A DNA stretch of 64,000 nucleotides. Source: Devosia sp. Leaf420 (GTDB taxonomy: Bacteria > Pseudomonadota > Alphaproteobacteria > Rhizobiales > Devosiaceae). Position 1 is the first letter of the stretch; the number at the start of each line of letters is the position of its first letter. This document shows positions 18,690 to 26,123 of the stretch, one piece after another. A program made the position numbers and the translations under genes. The notes beneath the pieces were generated by a model. That model did not search any database. It saw only the letters and a list, made by a program, of their open reading frames with translations, and had not been told where the DNA came from. The stretch spans positions 17,817-81,816 of the forward strand of contig NZ_LMQU01000009.1 in the NCBI RefSeq assembly GCF_001425445.1, written 5' to 3'.

Positions 18690-19052
18690 GTGGACAAGAC
18701 AGCGTCCGGTCTCGGTCACCTCCGCATCGTGCTTTCCGACAAGGCCTATATTGGGCCTGGGAGAGCGGATCTCCTAGAGGGCATTGCGGCGACCGGGTCG
18801 ATCTCTGCGGCAGGTAAGGCCATGGGGATGAGCTATAAGCGCGCCTGGAGCTTGGTGCAGGCGCTCAATGAGGGATTTGGACGGCCGTTGGTCGAGACGG
18901 CGCGCGGCGGTGCGGGGCAGGGTGGAGCTCAACTGACAGGTTTGGGCCATGAGGTGCTGGCTCGCTACCGGGCGATGCAGGTCGCGACTGAGACAGCGAT
19001 TGCCGCCGATGTCGCAGCCCTCCGCGCAGCGATATCCGATATTTCCGAGTAA
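18690..19052 (+). CDS. modE: Minimal ModE-like molybdate regulator (DNA-binding domain only)
   Basis: 120 residues containing the LysR-like winged helix of ModE: LLEGIAATGSISAAGKAMGMSYKRAW, then GGAGQGGAQLTGLG. The molybdate-binding TOBE/Mop domains found in full ModE (about 260 residues) are absent, as in many short ModE homologues. I choose the GTG at 18690, five bases after AAGGAGG, over a GTG two codons upstream. It precedes modA and a set of ATATC-type inverted repeats likely to be its operators. Confidence 0.8.
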   Translation: MDKTASGLGHLRIVLSDKAYIGPGRADLLEGIAATGSISAAGKAMGMSYKRAWSLVQALNEGFGRPLVETARGGAGQGGAQLTGLGHEVLARYRAMQVATETAIAADVAALRAAISDISE

Positions 19053-19111
19053 ACATATCGCTTGCGCCTTTGATATGTTTCCGCCATCGATATGGTCGGT
19101 CGAACATATCG
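19052..19111. promoter_or_regulatory. Two tandem inverted repeats, probable ModE operators of modA
   Basis: AACATATC at 19052-19059 faces GATATGTT at 19072-19079 (12-bp spacer). CGATATG at 19088-19094 faces CATATCG at 19105-19111 (10-bp spacer). All four arms are versions of ACATATCG. Known Mo-boxes are ATAT-rich dyads of this kind, and the region lies exactly between modE and modA. The second right arm abuts the modA ribosome binding site GGAGG. Confidence 0.65.
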
Positions 19112-19120
19112 GAGGCTTCC

Positions 19121-19849
19121 TTGTCCCGTCTGCTGCTTTCCCTTGCCGTTATCGCCGCCACTGCAACGCCGGCTTTTGCCGAAACCGTCAATGTCGCGGT
19201 GGCTGCCAATTTCACCGCCGTCGCTGAGGAGCTGAAAACACTCTTCGAAGCCAAGGGCGAACATCAGGTGGAACTGAGCTTCGGTGCGACAGGCCAGCTT
19301 TACACCCAGATCACCCAAGCCGCGCCATTCGGCGTGTTTCTCGCCGCCGACGATACGCGCCCGCAAAAGGCGATCGATGAGGGTTTTGGCGTCGAAAGCA
19401 CCAATTTCATCTATGCTGAAGGCCAGCTCGCGCTTTATGGACCGGGCCGCGATCTCAGCGACGGCGAAGCAGCCCTCAAGGCCGATTTCAACAAGCTCGC
19501 CATCGCTGATCCGGAAGCCGCGCCTTATGGCAAGGCAGCCATCGAAACGCTGACCGCCCTTGGCCTTCTCGAAACGCTGACACCCAAGCTCGTGCAGGGC
19601 GAGAACATTTCCCAGACTTTGCAATTCATCGAAAGCGGCAATGCCGAACTTGGATTCGTGGCCGCTAGCCAAGTGATCGGCAAGGGTGACCAGTGGATCG
19701 TGCCGGCGCAATTGCATGAGCCCATCTCGCAAGGGGCGGTGCTGCTTAAGGGAGGCGAAAACAATCCCGCCGCGGTGGCTTTCCTCGATTTCCTCAAATC
19801 CAATGAAGCAGTGTCGGTTATCGAAGCGGCGGGCTATACCGTCCCCTGA
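19121..19849 (+). CDS. modA: Molybdate ABC transporter substrate-binding protein
   Basis: 242 residues from a TTG at 19121, eight bases after GGAGG; this start leaves a clean signal peptide (1-19, ending TPAFA). The mature protein begins ETVNVAVAANFTAVAEEL and has FGATGQLYTQI, APFGVFLAADD, DPEAAPYGKAA and ELGFVAASQV, the oxyanion-binding blocks of ModA. It delivers molybdate to ModB in the inner membrane. The stop overlaps the modB start (TGATG). Confidence 0.93.
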   Translation: MSRLLLSLAVIAATATPAFAETVNVAVAANFTAVAEELKTLFEAKGEHQVELSFGATGQLYTQITQAAPFGVFLAADDTRPQKAIDEGFGVESTNFIYAEGQLALYGPGRDLSDGEAALKADFNKLAIADPEAAPYGKAAIETLTALGLLETLTPKLVQGENISQTLQFIESGNAELGFVAASQVIGKGDQWIVPAQLHEPISQGAVLLKGGENNPAAVAFLDFLKSNEAVSVIEAAGYTVP

Positions 19850-20544
19850 TGGATTGGACGACGCTTTTTTCCCCGATTGCCCTGACGCTCAGCCTCGCGC
19901 TGAGCGTTACGCTTGTATTGATTATCACCTCGACGCCAATCGCCTGGTGGCTGGCGCATGGACGCTGGGCGGGAAAAGAAGTCGTAGGGGCGCTCGTGAC
20001 GCTCCCCCTCGTTCTCCCGCCGACCGTGCTCGGCTTTTACCTGCTCCTCGCTTTGGGGCCGAACGGACCAGGCGGGTGGATTGCCGGATTTTGGGGCGCG
20101 CGGACGCTCGCCTTTTCCTTTGGCGGCTTGATGATCGGGGCGGGTATCGCCTCGCTCCCCTTTATGGTGCAGCCCCTGCGCAACGCCTTTGCGGCCATTG
20201 AGGCCGAAGTGCTCGAGGCCGCTGACACGCTTGGTGCCTCGGCGCGGCAAAGGTTTTTCCGAGTTGTCCTGCCGCTCGCAGCCCCCGGCTATCTCGTTGG
20301 CGGCATCATGGCCTTTGCCCATACGATGGGTGAATTTGGCGTTGTGCTGATGATCGGCGGGAATATTCCAGGCGAGACCAAAGTGCTCTCGATCGCCATC
20401 TATGATTTCGTCGAGCGCCTGCAATGGGAGCGCGCCCATGTGCTGGCCGGGGGCATGGTGGTCTTTGCCTTCCTCGTCATTTTCTCGATGCTTATGATCA
20501 ATCGAAGGGCGACGGCGCCGGTTGGTGATCGTCAAATCGGCTGA
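19849..20544 (+). CDS. modB: Molybdate ABC transporter permease
   Basis: 231 residues with five or six membrane helices and the permease EAA loop EAADTLGASARQRFFRVVLPLAAPG, which docks the ATPase. LPLVLPPTVLGFYLL and AFAHTMGEFGVVLMIGG are ModB signatures. It is coupled to modA by a one-base overlap. The ATPase gene modC, which normally follows, is absent: the next gene is lldD. The complex must recruit an ATPase encoded elsewhere or be incomplete. Confidence 0.93.
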   Translation: MDWTTLFSPIALTLSLALSVTLVLIITSTPIAWWLAHGRWAGKEVVGALVTLPLVLPPTVLGFYLLLALGPNGPGGWIAGFWGARTLAFSFGGLMIGAGIASLPFMVQPLRNAFAAIEAEVLEAADTLGASARQRFFRVVLPLAAPGYLVGGIMAFAHTMGEFGVVLMIGGNIPGETKVLSIAIYDFVERLQWERAHVLAGGMVVFAFLVIFSMLMINRRATAPVGDRQIG

Positions 20545-20588
20545 TACATCTTGCCATTCGAGCCTAGCTCTCATGGCCTTCTCGGCTC

Positions 20589-20611
20589 AAATCGCGCCAC
20601 TGGCGCGATTT
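20589..20611. other. Perfect 10-bp stem-loop between modB and lldD
   Basis: AAATCGCGCC and GGCGCGATTT form a perfect stem around the loop ACT. No T-run follows on the + strand, so it is not a standard intrinsic terminator. It lies 45 bp after modB and 22 bp before the CTAACATGTTAG site. It may end modB transcription weakly or be a protein site. Confidence 0.5.
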
Positions 20612-20632
20612 GCCCTGCGGGATGCCTTGAAG

Positions 20633-20646
20633 ACTAACATGTTAGT
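20633..20646. promoter_or_regulatory. Probable FCD/GntR operator, copy 2, upstream of lldD
   Basis: A 14-bp perfect palindrome, ACTAACATGTTAGT, whose inner 12 bases are identical to the site at 8835-8846. It lies 37 bp before the lldD start codon, a position suited to repression. Assigning it to the regulator at 8084-8833 is inference. Confidence 0.65.
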
Positions 20647-20683
20647 TGCTAGAGCAGGCGCGACAGCCTCTCGGAGCCCTTTC

Positions 20684-21868
20684 ATGCCCGCCATCGACAA
20701 GATCCTCACCGTTGACGAAATGATGCGGGTGGCGCGTCGACGGGTGCCGAAAATGTTCTTCGAATATGCCGATAGCGGCTCTTACACCGAGAGCACGTAC
20801 CGCGATAACGAGAGCGATTTTCAAAAGATCAAGCTCAACCAGAAGGTCGCGGTGAACCTAGAGGGGCGCAACCTCAAGACCCCGATGCTGGGCAAGGAAA
20901 TCACCATGCCCGTCGCCATTGCCCCGGCGGCAACGGGCGGCATGCAGACCGCGGACGGCGAGATCAAGGCGGCAAAAGCCGCGCAAAAGTTTGGCATTCC
21001 CTTCGCGCTGTCGACCATGAGCGTCTGCTCGATCGAGGACGTGGCCGAGAACACGACGGCGCCATTCTGGTTTCAGCTCTATGTGATGCGCGACCGCGAT
21101 TTCATCAATCGCTTGATCGACCGCGCCAAGGCGGCAAAATGTTCGGCCCTCGTCCTCACCATGGATCTCCAGATCCTTGGCCAGCGCCACAAGGACATCA
21201 AAAATGGGCTATCGACGCCACCGAAATTCACGCCCTATTCAATCTGGCAGATGATGCAGCACCCGCTTTGGTGTGCGCGCATGCTGGGCACCAAGCGCCA
21301 CACGTTCCGCAATATCGTGGGCCATGTGAGCGGCGATCACGACCTCGCCTCGCTCTCGGCCTGGACGGCGAGCCAGTTCGATCCGACGCTCAATTGGGGC
21401 GATGTACGCTGGATCAAGGAGCGCTTTGGCGGTCCGGTGATCGTCAAGGGCGTGCTTGATCCCGTTGATGCGCAGGCCGCGGTGGACAACGGCGCCGATG
21501 CGATCGTCGTGTCCAACCATGGCGGGCGGCAACTCGATGGCGCCCCATCGTCCATTCGCGTGCTGCCCGAGATCGTCGATCGGGTCGGCAACAAGACGGA
21601 AGTCTATCTCGATAGCGGCATTCGCTCAGGACAGGATGTGATCAAGGCGCTGGCCTATGGCGCAAAGGCCACCTTTATCGGCCGACCTATGCTCTATGGA
21701 CTAGGCGCGGGCGGCGAAGCGGGCGTGACGCGCGTGCTCGAGATCATCCGCAAGGAGCTCGATACGACCATGGCGCTCTGCGGCGAGCGCGACATTCTCA
21801 ATGTGGGGCTGCACAATATCTATTCCAACGACATTCCGCCGCGTAACGCACCGAAGCCGCGCGTCTGA
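20684..21868 (+). CDS. lldD: L-lactate dehydrogenase (FMN alpha-hydroxy-acid oxidizing family)
   Basis: 394 residues. The family oxidises L-lactate to pyruvate with FMN and feeds the quinone pool. FEYADSGSYTESTYRDN at the N-terminus, MPVAIAPAATGGM, VKGVLDPVDA, the catalytic His279 in SNHGGRQLDG, and the FMN-phosphate loop DSGIRSGQDV and FIGRPMLYG are all present. The ATG at 20684 follows GGAG by eight bases; upstream in-frame starts would run through the palindrome and hairpin. Other hydroxy acids such as glycolate are possible, but LldD is the closest resemblance. Confidence 0.88.
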   Translation: MPAIDKILTVDEMMRVARRRVPKMFFEYADSGSYTESTYRDNESDFQKIKLNQKVAVNLEGRNLKTPMLGKEITMPVAIAPAATGGMQTADGEIKAAKAAQKFGIPFALSTMSVCSIEDVAENTTAPFWFQLYVMRDRDFINRLIDRAKAAKCSALVLTMDLQILGQRHKDIKNGLSTPPKFTPYSIWQMMQHPLWCARMLGTKRHTFRNIVGHVSGDHDLASLSAWTASQFDPTLNWGDVRWIKERFGGPVIVKGVLDPVDAQAAVDNGADAIVVSNHGGRQLDGAPSSIRVLPEIVDRVGNKTEVYLDSGIRSGQDVIKALAYGAKATFIGRPMLYGLGAGGEAGVTRVLEIIRKELDTTMALCGERDILNVGLHNIYSNDIPPRNAPKPRV

Positions 21869-21871
21869 CGC

Positions 21872-22354
21872 TCAGGTCTCTTCACGCTGGTCTTCGATGC
21901 CGTGGGTGAGAATACGCCGGCGGCGGTCGGGCCCTGCATATTCGGGCGCTTCGATGAATTCGCGCGGATTGATGTCGAGGCTGGCGATGCGCTTTTGCAA
22001 GTCCGCCGCCGAGAATGGCTTCTTTAGAAACTCGCTGACCCCGGCATCGCGGGCGGCGGCGATGCGATCGACGTCAGGGGCCGCCGACATCATGATCACC
22101 GAGGTTGTGCGGTTAGGGCAGTCGAAATCCGTGCGCAATTGGCGCACGAGCTCGATGGCATCAGGCGGACCCATGGCGTCGTCGATGACGATAAGGCTAT
22201 GGGAACGCGCGTTGAGAACGGCCAGAAGATCTTTCGGTGTCGTGACCTCGGTGACCATGCGGTGACCGATACCCCGCATCGTGGTCGCGATAAGGGCAGC
22301 CATATTCTCGACCGGATCGGCAATAACGACGCCGTGCTTCAGGATCTTGTTCAC
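21872..22354 (-). CDS. Stand-alone response-regulator receiver protein
   Basis: 160 residues with a GTG start after AGAGGA. The receiver domain (about 8-125) has acidic Asp13, the phosphoacceptor region LIVIDD (Asp58 or Asp59), Ser90 in MMSAAP and Lys111/112 in FLKKPFS. There is no output domain; the tail ends with GPDRRRR, a basic motif. It probably acts by binding a partner. No histidine kinase gene is next to it. The stop is 3 bp from the lldD stop (convergent). Confidence 0.8.
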   Translation of the reverse strand: MNKILKHGVVIADPVENMAALIATTMRGIGHRMVTEVTTPKDLLAVLNARSHSLIVIDDAMGPPDAIELVRQLRTDFDCPNRTTSVIMMSAAPDVDRIAAARDAGVSEFLKKPFSAADLQKRIASLDINPREFIEAPEYAGPDRRRRILTHGIEDQREET

Positions 22355-22464
22355 AAAAAGTCCTCTGGAACCTGAGAAAAATCCTAGCGGGGAAGGTTGA
22401 CCTCCCGGTTAATGGATAGCGGGGCTCTGATGCGGAAAACGCGGAAAACTCTTTGCTGCGCGCG

Positions 22465-22493
22465 TTGACAGGCCCGGTCTATTTCCCTATGAA
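22465..22493 (+). promoter_or_regulatory. Strong sigma-70 promoter of rpmJ
   Basis: TTGACA at 22465-22470 and TATGAA at 22488-22493 are spaced by 17 bases. Transcription would start near 22500, about 49 bases before the rpmJ start codon. The leader hairpin begins almost at once after that. Confidence 0.7.
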
Positions 22494-22506
22494 GGGCGCA
22501 GTTTTA

Positions 22507-22527
22507 GGGCGCCTTGGCGCCCCTTTT
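22507..22527 (+). terminator. Terminator-like hairpin in the rpmJ leader
   Basis: GGGCGCC-TT-GGCGCCC followed by CTTTTG lies between the promoter and the rpmJ start codon. A perfect seven-pair stem with a short T-run just after the start site looks like an attenuator or 5' stabiliser rather than the end of another gene, because no + strand gene precedes it. Confidence 0.5.
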
Positions 22528-22548
22528 GTTTGACCAGGGAATACAACG

Positions 22549-22674
22549 ATGAAGATCACCAACTCGCTGAAGGCGTTGATGACGCGCCACCGCGCGAACA
22601 AGCTCGTCCGCCGCCGCGGGCGCGTCTACATCATCAATAAAGTGGACAAGCGCTTCAAGGCCCGCCAGGGCTAG
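22549..22674 (+). CDS. rpmJ: 50S ribosomal protein L36, zinc-free type
   Basis: 41 residues beginning [20 protein letters not shown] and ending RGRVYIINK, then [10 protein letters not shown]. This is the longer L36 variant (YkgO-type) that lacks the cysteines of the zinc-ribbon form; no Cys is present. In most Alphaproteobacteria it is the only L36. It sits in its own transcription unit between a consensus promoter and a strong terminator. SD-like AGGGAA is nine bases upstream. Confidence 0.95.
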   Translation: MKITNSLKALMTRHRANKLVRRRGRVYIINKVDKRFKARQG

Positions 22675-22700
22675 GCCTTTCCGCTTCTCTATCTTGATTG

Positions 22701-22729
22701 GGCCCGTAGCTAACGCTGCGGGCCTTTTT
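22701..22729 (+). terminator. Intrinsic terminator of rpmJ
   Basis: GGCCCGTAGC-TAAC-GCTGCGGGCC followed by TTTTT, 26 bases after the rpmJ stop. The stem has ten pairs with one G-T. Confidence 0.9.
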
Positions 22730-22897
22730 GTTTATGGGCTGGCGTTCGGTGTAAATTAACCCAAACTCTATGGCTCACAGGCACATGCTTGTGACGGTCG
22801 GATGGGAAAGCTAGGACAGCGTGCCGGCCCGAAGCCGGTTCAGATCAGCAAGATCCAGCAGCGCCAGGACGGCGCGCCGATCCTGTTCCAGAGCGTC

Positions 22898-23299
22898 ATG
22901 TTTCCCAGCGTCACTATCAGCCTGACCATCCGGCGGCCTTTTGCAGCCGTCTATACCTTCCTCTCGACACCAGCCAATCTCAATGAATGGATCAACGGGG
23001 TCATCGAAAGGCCTCTCGAACGCCTCTCCGACTATCACTGGCAAGCCCAGTTCGATGGCGAAGAGGTCGAGCTTCATTTCACCCCGCCCAATGTCTATGG
23101 CGTGCTTGACCTGCGGGTGAGCGATGATCGCGGCACGCGGCGGCAATATTGGGTGCGCATCCTGCCCAATGATGATGGTGCCGAGCTCAGTTGCACGATC
23201 CTTCAGGTGCGCGGCGAAACCGATGCGCAGTTCGCTTCTGAGTGCGAATGGTTGCGGACCGACCTCAACGTGCTCCGCAATTACATCGAGACTCACTGA
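22898..23299 (+). CDS. SRPBCC (START-like) family protein, paralogue 1
   Basis: 133 residues from the ATG at 22898. An in-frame ATG at 22802 would add 32 residues, but these are unlike the paralogue that follows, and 133 matches its 134. SLTIRRPFAAVYTFLSTPANLNEW and the alternating strands that follow resemble the SRPBCC hydrophobic-pocket fold; EFDGEEVELHF-like strands and a long C-terminal helix (ECEWLRTDLNVLRNYIE) complete it. Ligand and role are unknown. A terminator separates it from paralogue 2. Confidence 0.7.
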   Translation: MFPSVTISLTIRRPFAAVYTFLSTPANLNEWINGVIERPLERLSDYHWQAQFDGEEVELHFTPPNVYGVLDLRVSDDRGTRRQYWVRILPNDDGAELSCTILQVRGETDAQFASECEWLRTDLNVLRNYIETH

Positions 23300-23310
23300 C
23301 CGAGCAGTGA

Positions 23311-23333
23311 CGCCACCCAAGGGGTGGCGTTTT
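23311..23333 (+). terminator. Intrinsic terminator after SRPBCC paralogue 1
   Basis: CGCCACCC-AAG-GGGTGGCG followed by TTTTGATTT, 12 bases after the stop codon. The eight-pair stem is perfect. Confidence 0.85.
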
Positions 23334-23391
23334 GATTTGGGCGGCAGAGGCTATGCGGATAAGATAAGGGCGGCGACCGAAAGGGGCCCAC

Positions 23392-23796
23392 ATGCGGCGT
23401 TCTCATACAATTTCGATCCAGATCGAGCAGCCGTTTGCTCTCGTCTATGCCTATCTGGCCGAGCCGAGAAACTATGCGCAGTGGGCGGCGGTGGACCCTC
23501 ACCTTTTCCATCAGCTTGAGACTGGGGATTGGCATGCCGAGGTGCGGTTTGGCGGCATCAGGCATATCCGGTTTACGCCGCGCAATGATTTCGGTGTGCT
23601 CGATCACGCCGTTTTCATCCCCGGACAACCGCTGCTCTGGACGCCCATGCGCGTCATGCCCAACGAGAACGGTACCGAACTGCTGTTCACCTTTTTCCAG
23701 CGCCCCGGCATGAGTGCGGAACAATTCAATTCGGCGATTGAATGGATCACCACCGATTTCCTGACGCTCAAGACCCTTCTCGAAACACCGCGTTAG
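23392..23796 (+). CDS. SRPBCC (START-like) family protein, paralogue 2
   Basis: 134 residues, start after AAAGGGG. ISIQIEQPFALVYAYLAEPRNYAQW aligns with the N-terminus of paralogue 1, FTPRNDFGVLDHAV with its FTPPNVYGVLDLRV, and the C-terminal helix with its helix. The two are therefore a tandem duplication. The family binds hydrophobic ligands or acts in polyketide-like cyclisation and stress; no specific function can be given. It ends at a bidirectional terminator shared with pyk. Confidence 0.72.
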   Translation: MRRSHTISIQIEQPFALVYAYLAEPRNYAQWAAVDPHLFHQLETGDWHAEVRFGGIRHIRFTPRNDFGVLDHAVFIPGQPLLWTPMRVMPNENGTELLFTFFQRPGMSAEQFNSAIEWITTDFLTLKTLLETPR

Positions 23797-23805
23797 ACAA
23801 ACAAA

Positions 23806-23827
23806 AAGGCCCGCTTGCGCGGGCCTT
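23806..23827. terminator. Bidirectional intrinsic terminator between SRPBCC paralogue 2 and pyk
   Basis: AAGGCCCGC-TTGC-GCGGGCCTT is a perfect nine-pair stem preceded by an A-run (T-run on the minus strand) 27 bases beyond the pyk stop. It serves the minus-strand pyk well and also ends the + strand gene 10 bases upstream. Confidence 0.88.
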
Positions 23828-23853
23828 ATCATAGGTGCGTCTTGCGTAGGGGC

Positions 23854-25293
23854 TCAGCTCGAGCCAGCGCCGTCCTGGCGGACAAAGGCGATGCGCAGCA
23901 TATTGGTCGCGCCGGGGGTTCCAAGCGGCACGCCAGCGGTGATGGCGATGCGGTCGCCGGGGCGGGCAAAGCCTTCCTGGTAGGCGATGACGCAGGCGCG
24001 ATCGACCATGTCTTCAAGGCTGACGGCGTCTTCAGTCTGCACGCAATGAATGCCCCAGACGACCGACAGGCGGCGAATAGTGCGCAGATTGGGCGAGAGC
24101 GCGATGATGGGCTTGGAGGGACGTTCGCGGGCAGCGCGAATGCCGGTCGAGCCCGACGCGGTATAGGTGACGATCGCGGCGAGATCGAGCGTTTCGGCAA
24201 CCTGGCGCGTGGCGGCAGAGATAGCGTCGGCGGCGGTGGCTTCAGGCTCGGTCTGGGCGGCACGGATGATGTTGCGATAGTTCGCGTCGCCTTCGACGGC
24301 CACGGCCACCTTGTTCATCGTCGCCACGGCTTCGATCGGATACTGACCCGATGCGGATTCTGCCGAGAGCATGACGGCATCTGCGCCTTCAAACACGGCG
24401 ATCGACACGTCCGACACTTCGGCGCGGGTGGGAACCGGCGAAGTGATCATGGATTCGAGCATCTGCGTCGCAACGATCACCGGCTTGCCATAGCGGCGGC
24501 ACATGCGGATCATGCGCTTTTGGAGGCCCGGCACGGTTTCGAGCGGAAGTTCGACGCCGAGATCGCCGCGGGCCACCATGATGGCGTCGGAGAGCTTGAC
24601 GATTTCTTCGAGGCGATCGATGGCCTGTGGCTTTTCGATCTTGGCCATGACGCCGGCGCGACCCTGAACGATCTTGCGCACGTCGATGATGTCTTCAGGA
24701 CGCTGTACGAAGGAGAGCGCGATCCAGTCCGCTTCGGCCTTGAGGCCTTCGAGCAGATCGGCGTGGTCCTTTTCCGTCAGTGCGCCCGTGGGCAACAGCG
24801 TATCGGGCAGGGAGACGCCCTTCTTGTCGGAGAGCTTGCCGCCATAGACGACTTCGGTCTCGATCACGCCGCCTCCGACTTTAGTCGCCTTGAGCTGCAG
24901 CTTGCCATCGTCCAAAAGGAGACGGTCGCCGACGGAAACGCTCTCGATGATTTCCGGATGCGGCAGGTAGACGCGCTCGGAATTGCCGTTGTCGTTCTTT
25001 TCGCTGTCGAGGGTAAACTTCTGGCCCTGGACGAGATTGATCGAGCCTTCGGCGAACTTCCAGACGCGCAGCTTTGGGCCCTGGAGATCGACGAGAACGC
25101 CGAGGGGATGATTAAGCCGCGCTTCGACGCTGCGGATCCGGGCTACGGTCTGATGCAGCAATTCGTGGCTGGCATGGCTCATATTGATGCGGAAGACGTC
25201 CGCACCGGCCTTGGCCAGCTCCTCGATCATCTTTTCCTCGTTGCTTGCAGGCCCGAGGGTGGCGAGGATCTTTGCGCGTCTGATCCGTCTCAT
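23854..25293 (-). CDS. pyk: Pyruvate kinase
   Basis: 479 residues, full family length. It converts phosphoenolpyruvate and ADP to pyruvate and ATP. The barrel begins RRAKILATLGPAS; Arg and Asn of FRINMSHASHE, VDLQGPKLRV, the catalytic-Lys strand MAKIEKPQAI, the metal site ARGDLGVELPLE and ATQMLESMI are all intact. The C-terminal allosteric domain follows. The ATG overlaps the stop of the DUF1036 gene (ATGA), so pyk is translated from its message. Confidence 0.97.
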   Translation of the reverse strand: MRRIRRAKILATLGPASNEEKMIEELAKAGADVFRINMSHASHELLHQTVARIRSVEARLNHPLGVLVDLQGPKLRVWKFAEGSINLVQGQKFTLDSEKNDNGNSERVYLPHPEIIESVSVGDRLLLDDGKLQLKATKVGGGVIETEVVYGGKLSDKKGVSLPDTLLPTGALTEKDHADLLEGLKAEADWIALSFVQRPEDIIDVRKIVQGRAGVMAKIEKPQAIDRLEEIVKLSDAIMVARGDLGVELPLETVPGLQKRMIRMCRRYGKPVIVATQMLESMITSPVPTRAEVSDVSIAVFEGADAVMLSAESASGQYPIEAVATMNKVAVAVEGDANYRNIIRAAQTEPEATAADAISAATRQVAETLDLAAIVTYTASGSTGIRAARERPSKPIIALSPNLRTIRRLSVVWGIHCVQTEDAVSLEDMVDRACVIAYQEGFARPGDRIAITAGVPLGTPGATNMLRIAFVRQDGAGSS

Positions 25294-25874
25294 GGTGATT
25301 CCGTGTTCTGTGTCTCTGGCGGTAGGGGCGGCGGAGGTGGCGGTTCGGTCTGATCGGGGTTTTCGGGGTCGACCAGGAAAGCCGGCTCTTCTAGATCTTC
25401 ACCTTCACCAGGACCGACGACATTTGGCGCGCCAGCGTTCTCGGTGAGCTGCATCGTCCAGTCGGTCCGGTTCTGCGTATCGATTTCAAAGAACCCGGTG
25501 CGCTCATAGCCCCGTGCGAGGCAATCCTCAACCCCGAATATTGTGAAGGTTTCGTCGCGCGTGCACATGAAGACCTGGCCATCCCAGGCGCCGCCCCCGA
25601 TGTCATCGACTGCATAGAGGTAATAAAAGCGCCGCTGCAGGTCGCCCTGATAGAGCGTGCGGCAATCGCCGGGCGGAGTTTGCCACCAGCCTTCGCTCAT
25701 CCAGCCACGCTCGGCGCGATATCCAAGCGAGACCGAAACGACATTGGCTGTCTGGTTGCAGATGCGCAGATCGGCATAGGCCGGAGCAGGTGCGGCAATG
25801 AAGAAACCCGCCGAAACCAGCGGCAAGAGCAGAAGGCCGAGGTGGAAACGGTGCACGGGCAGGCCACTTAACAT
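25290..25874 (-). CDS. Exported DUF1036-family protein
   Basis: 194 residues. A signal peptide (1-34, ending PAPAYA) precedes the DUF1036 domain: LRICNQTANVVSVSLGYR, GWMSEGWWQTPPGDC and YLYAVDD, with conserved Cys pairs. From about residue 150 the tail is acidic and Pro-rich (DQTEPPPPPPLPP). Function is unknown. It is coupled to pyk; I know this gene order from other Alphaproteobacteria. Confidence 0.85.
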   Translation of the reverse strand: MLSGLPVHRFHLGLLLLPLVSAGFFIAAPAPAYADLRICNQTANVVSVSLGYRAERGWMSEGWWQTPPGDCRTLYQGDLQRRFYYLYAVDDIGGGAWDGQVFMCTRDETFTIFGVEDCLARGYERTGFFEIDTQNRTDWTMQLTENAGAPNVVGPGEGEDLEEPAFLVDPENPDQTEPPPPPPLPPETQNTESP

Positions 25875-26123
25875 GGGAAAACCGCTTTTCTTTGAGCCGA
25901 TGGGGCAGGGGAGGTCAATGGCTAATCCAGCGCGCGCTTTCAGAATCGCGTTATGCGCATTCCGCTCTGATCGTCGGCGTGGCTCTTCCCGCGAGCTTTA
26001 GGCACGGGATTTGACGGAATTGCGGGCAAGCCATGCCTGACCCTGTGACGAATCGTCGGTCAAGGGCTTGAACCTTTGCAGCCCTTGGGGTTCAAGGTGG
26101 CCAGAACGAAATGAGGTTTAGCC

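Noticed and set aside
20589-20611. Hairpin after modB as an intrinsic terminator
   Set aside because: The stem is perfect but no T-run follows on either side, so I list it only as a stem-loop.
22802-22897. Upstream extension of SRPBCC paralogue 1 from an ATG at 22802
   Set aside because: The added 32 residues are polar, unlike paralogue 2, and have no good ribosome binding site.
23815-25353. A 512-codon + strand frame opposite pyk, and similar long antisense frames opposite sdaA, lysS, pyrD and dxs
   Set aside because: The opposite strands encode complete, well-conserved enzymes. The antisense products have low-complexity His/Asp/Gly/Arg-rich composition typical of reversed GC-rich codons.
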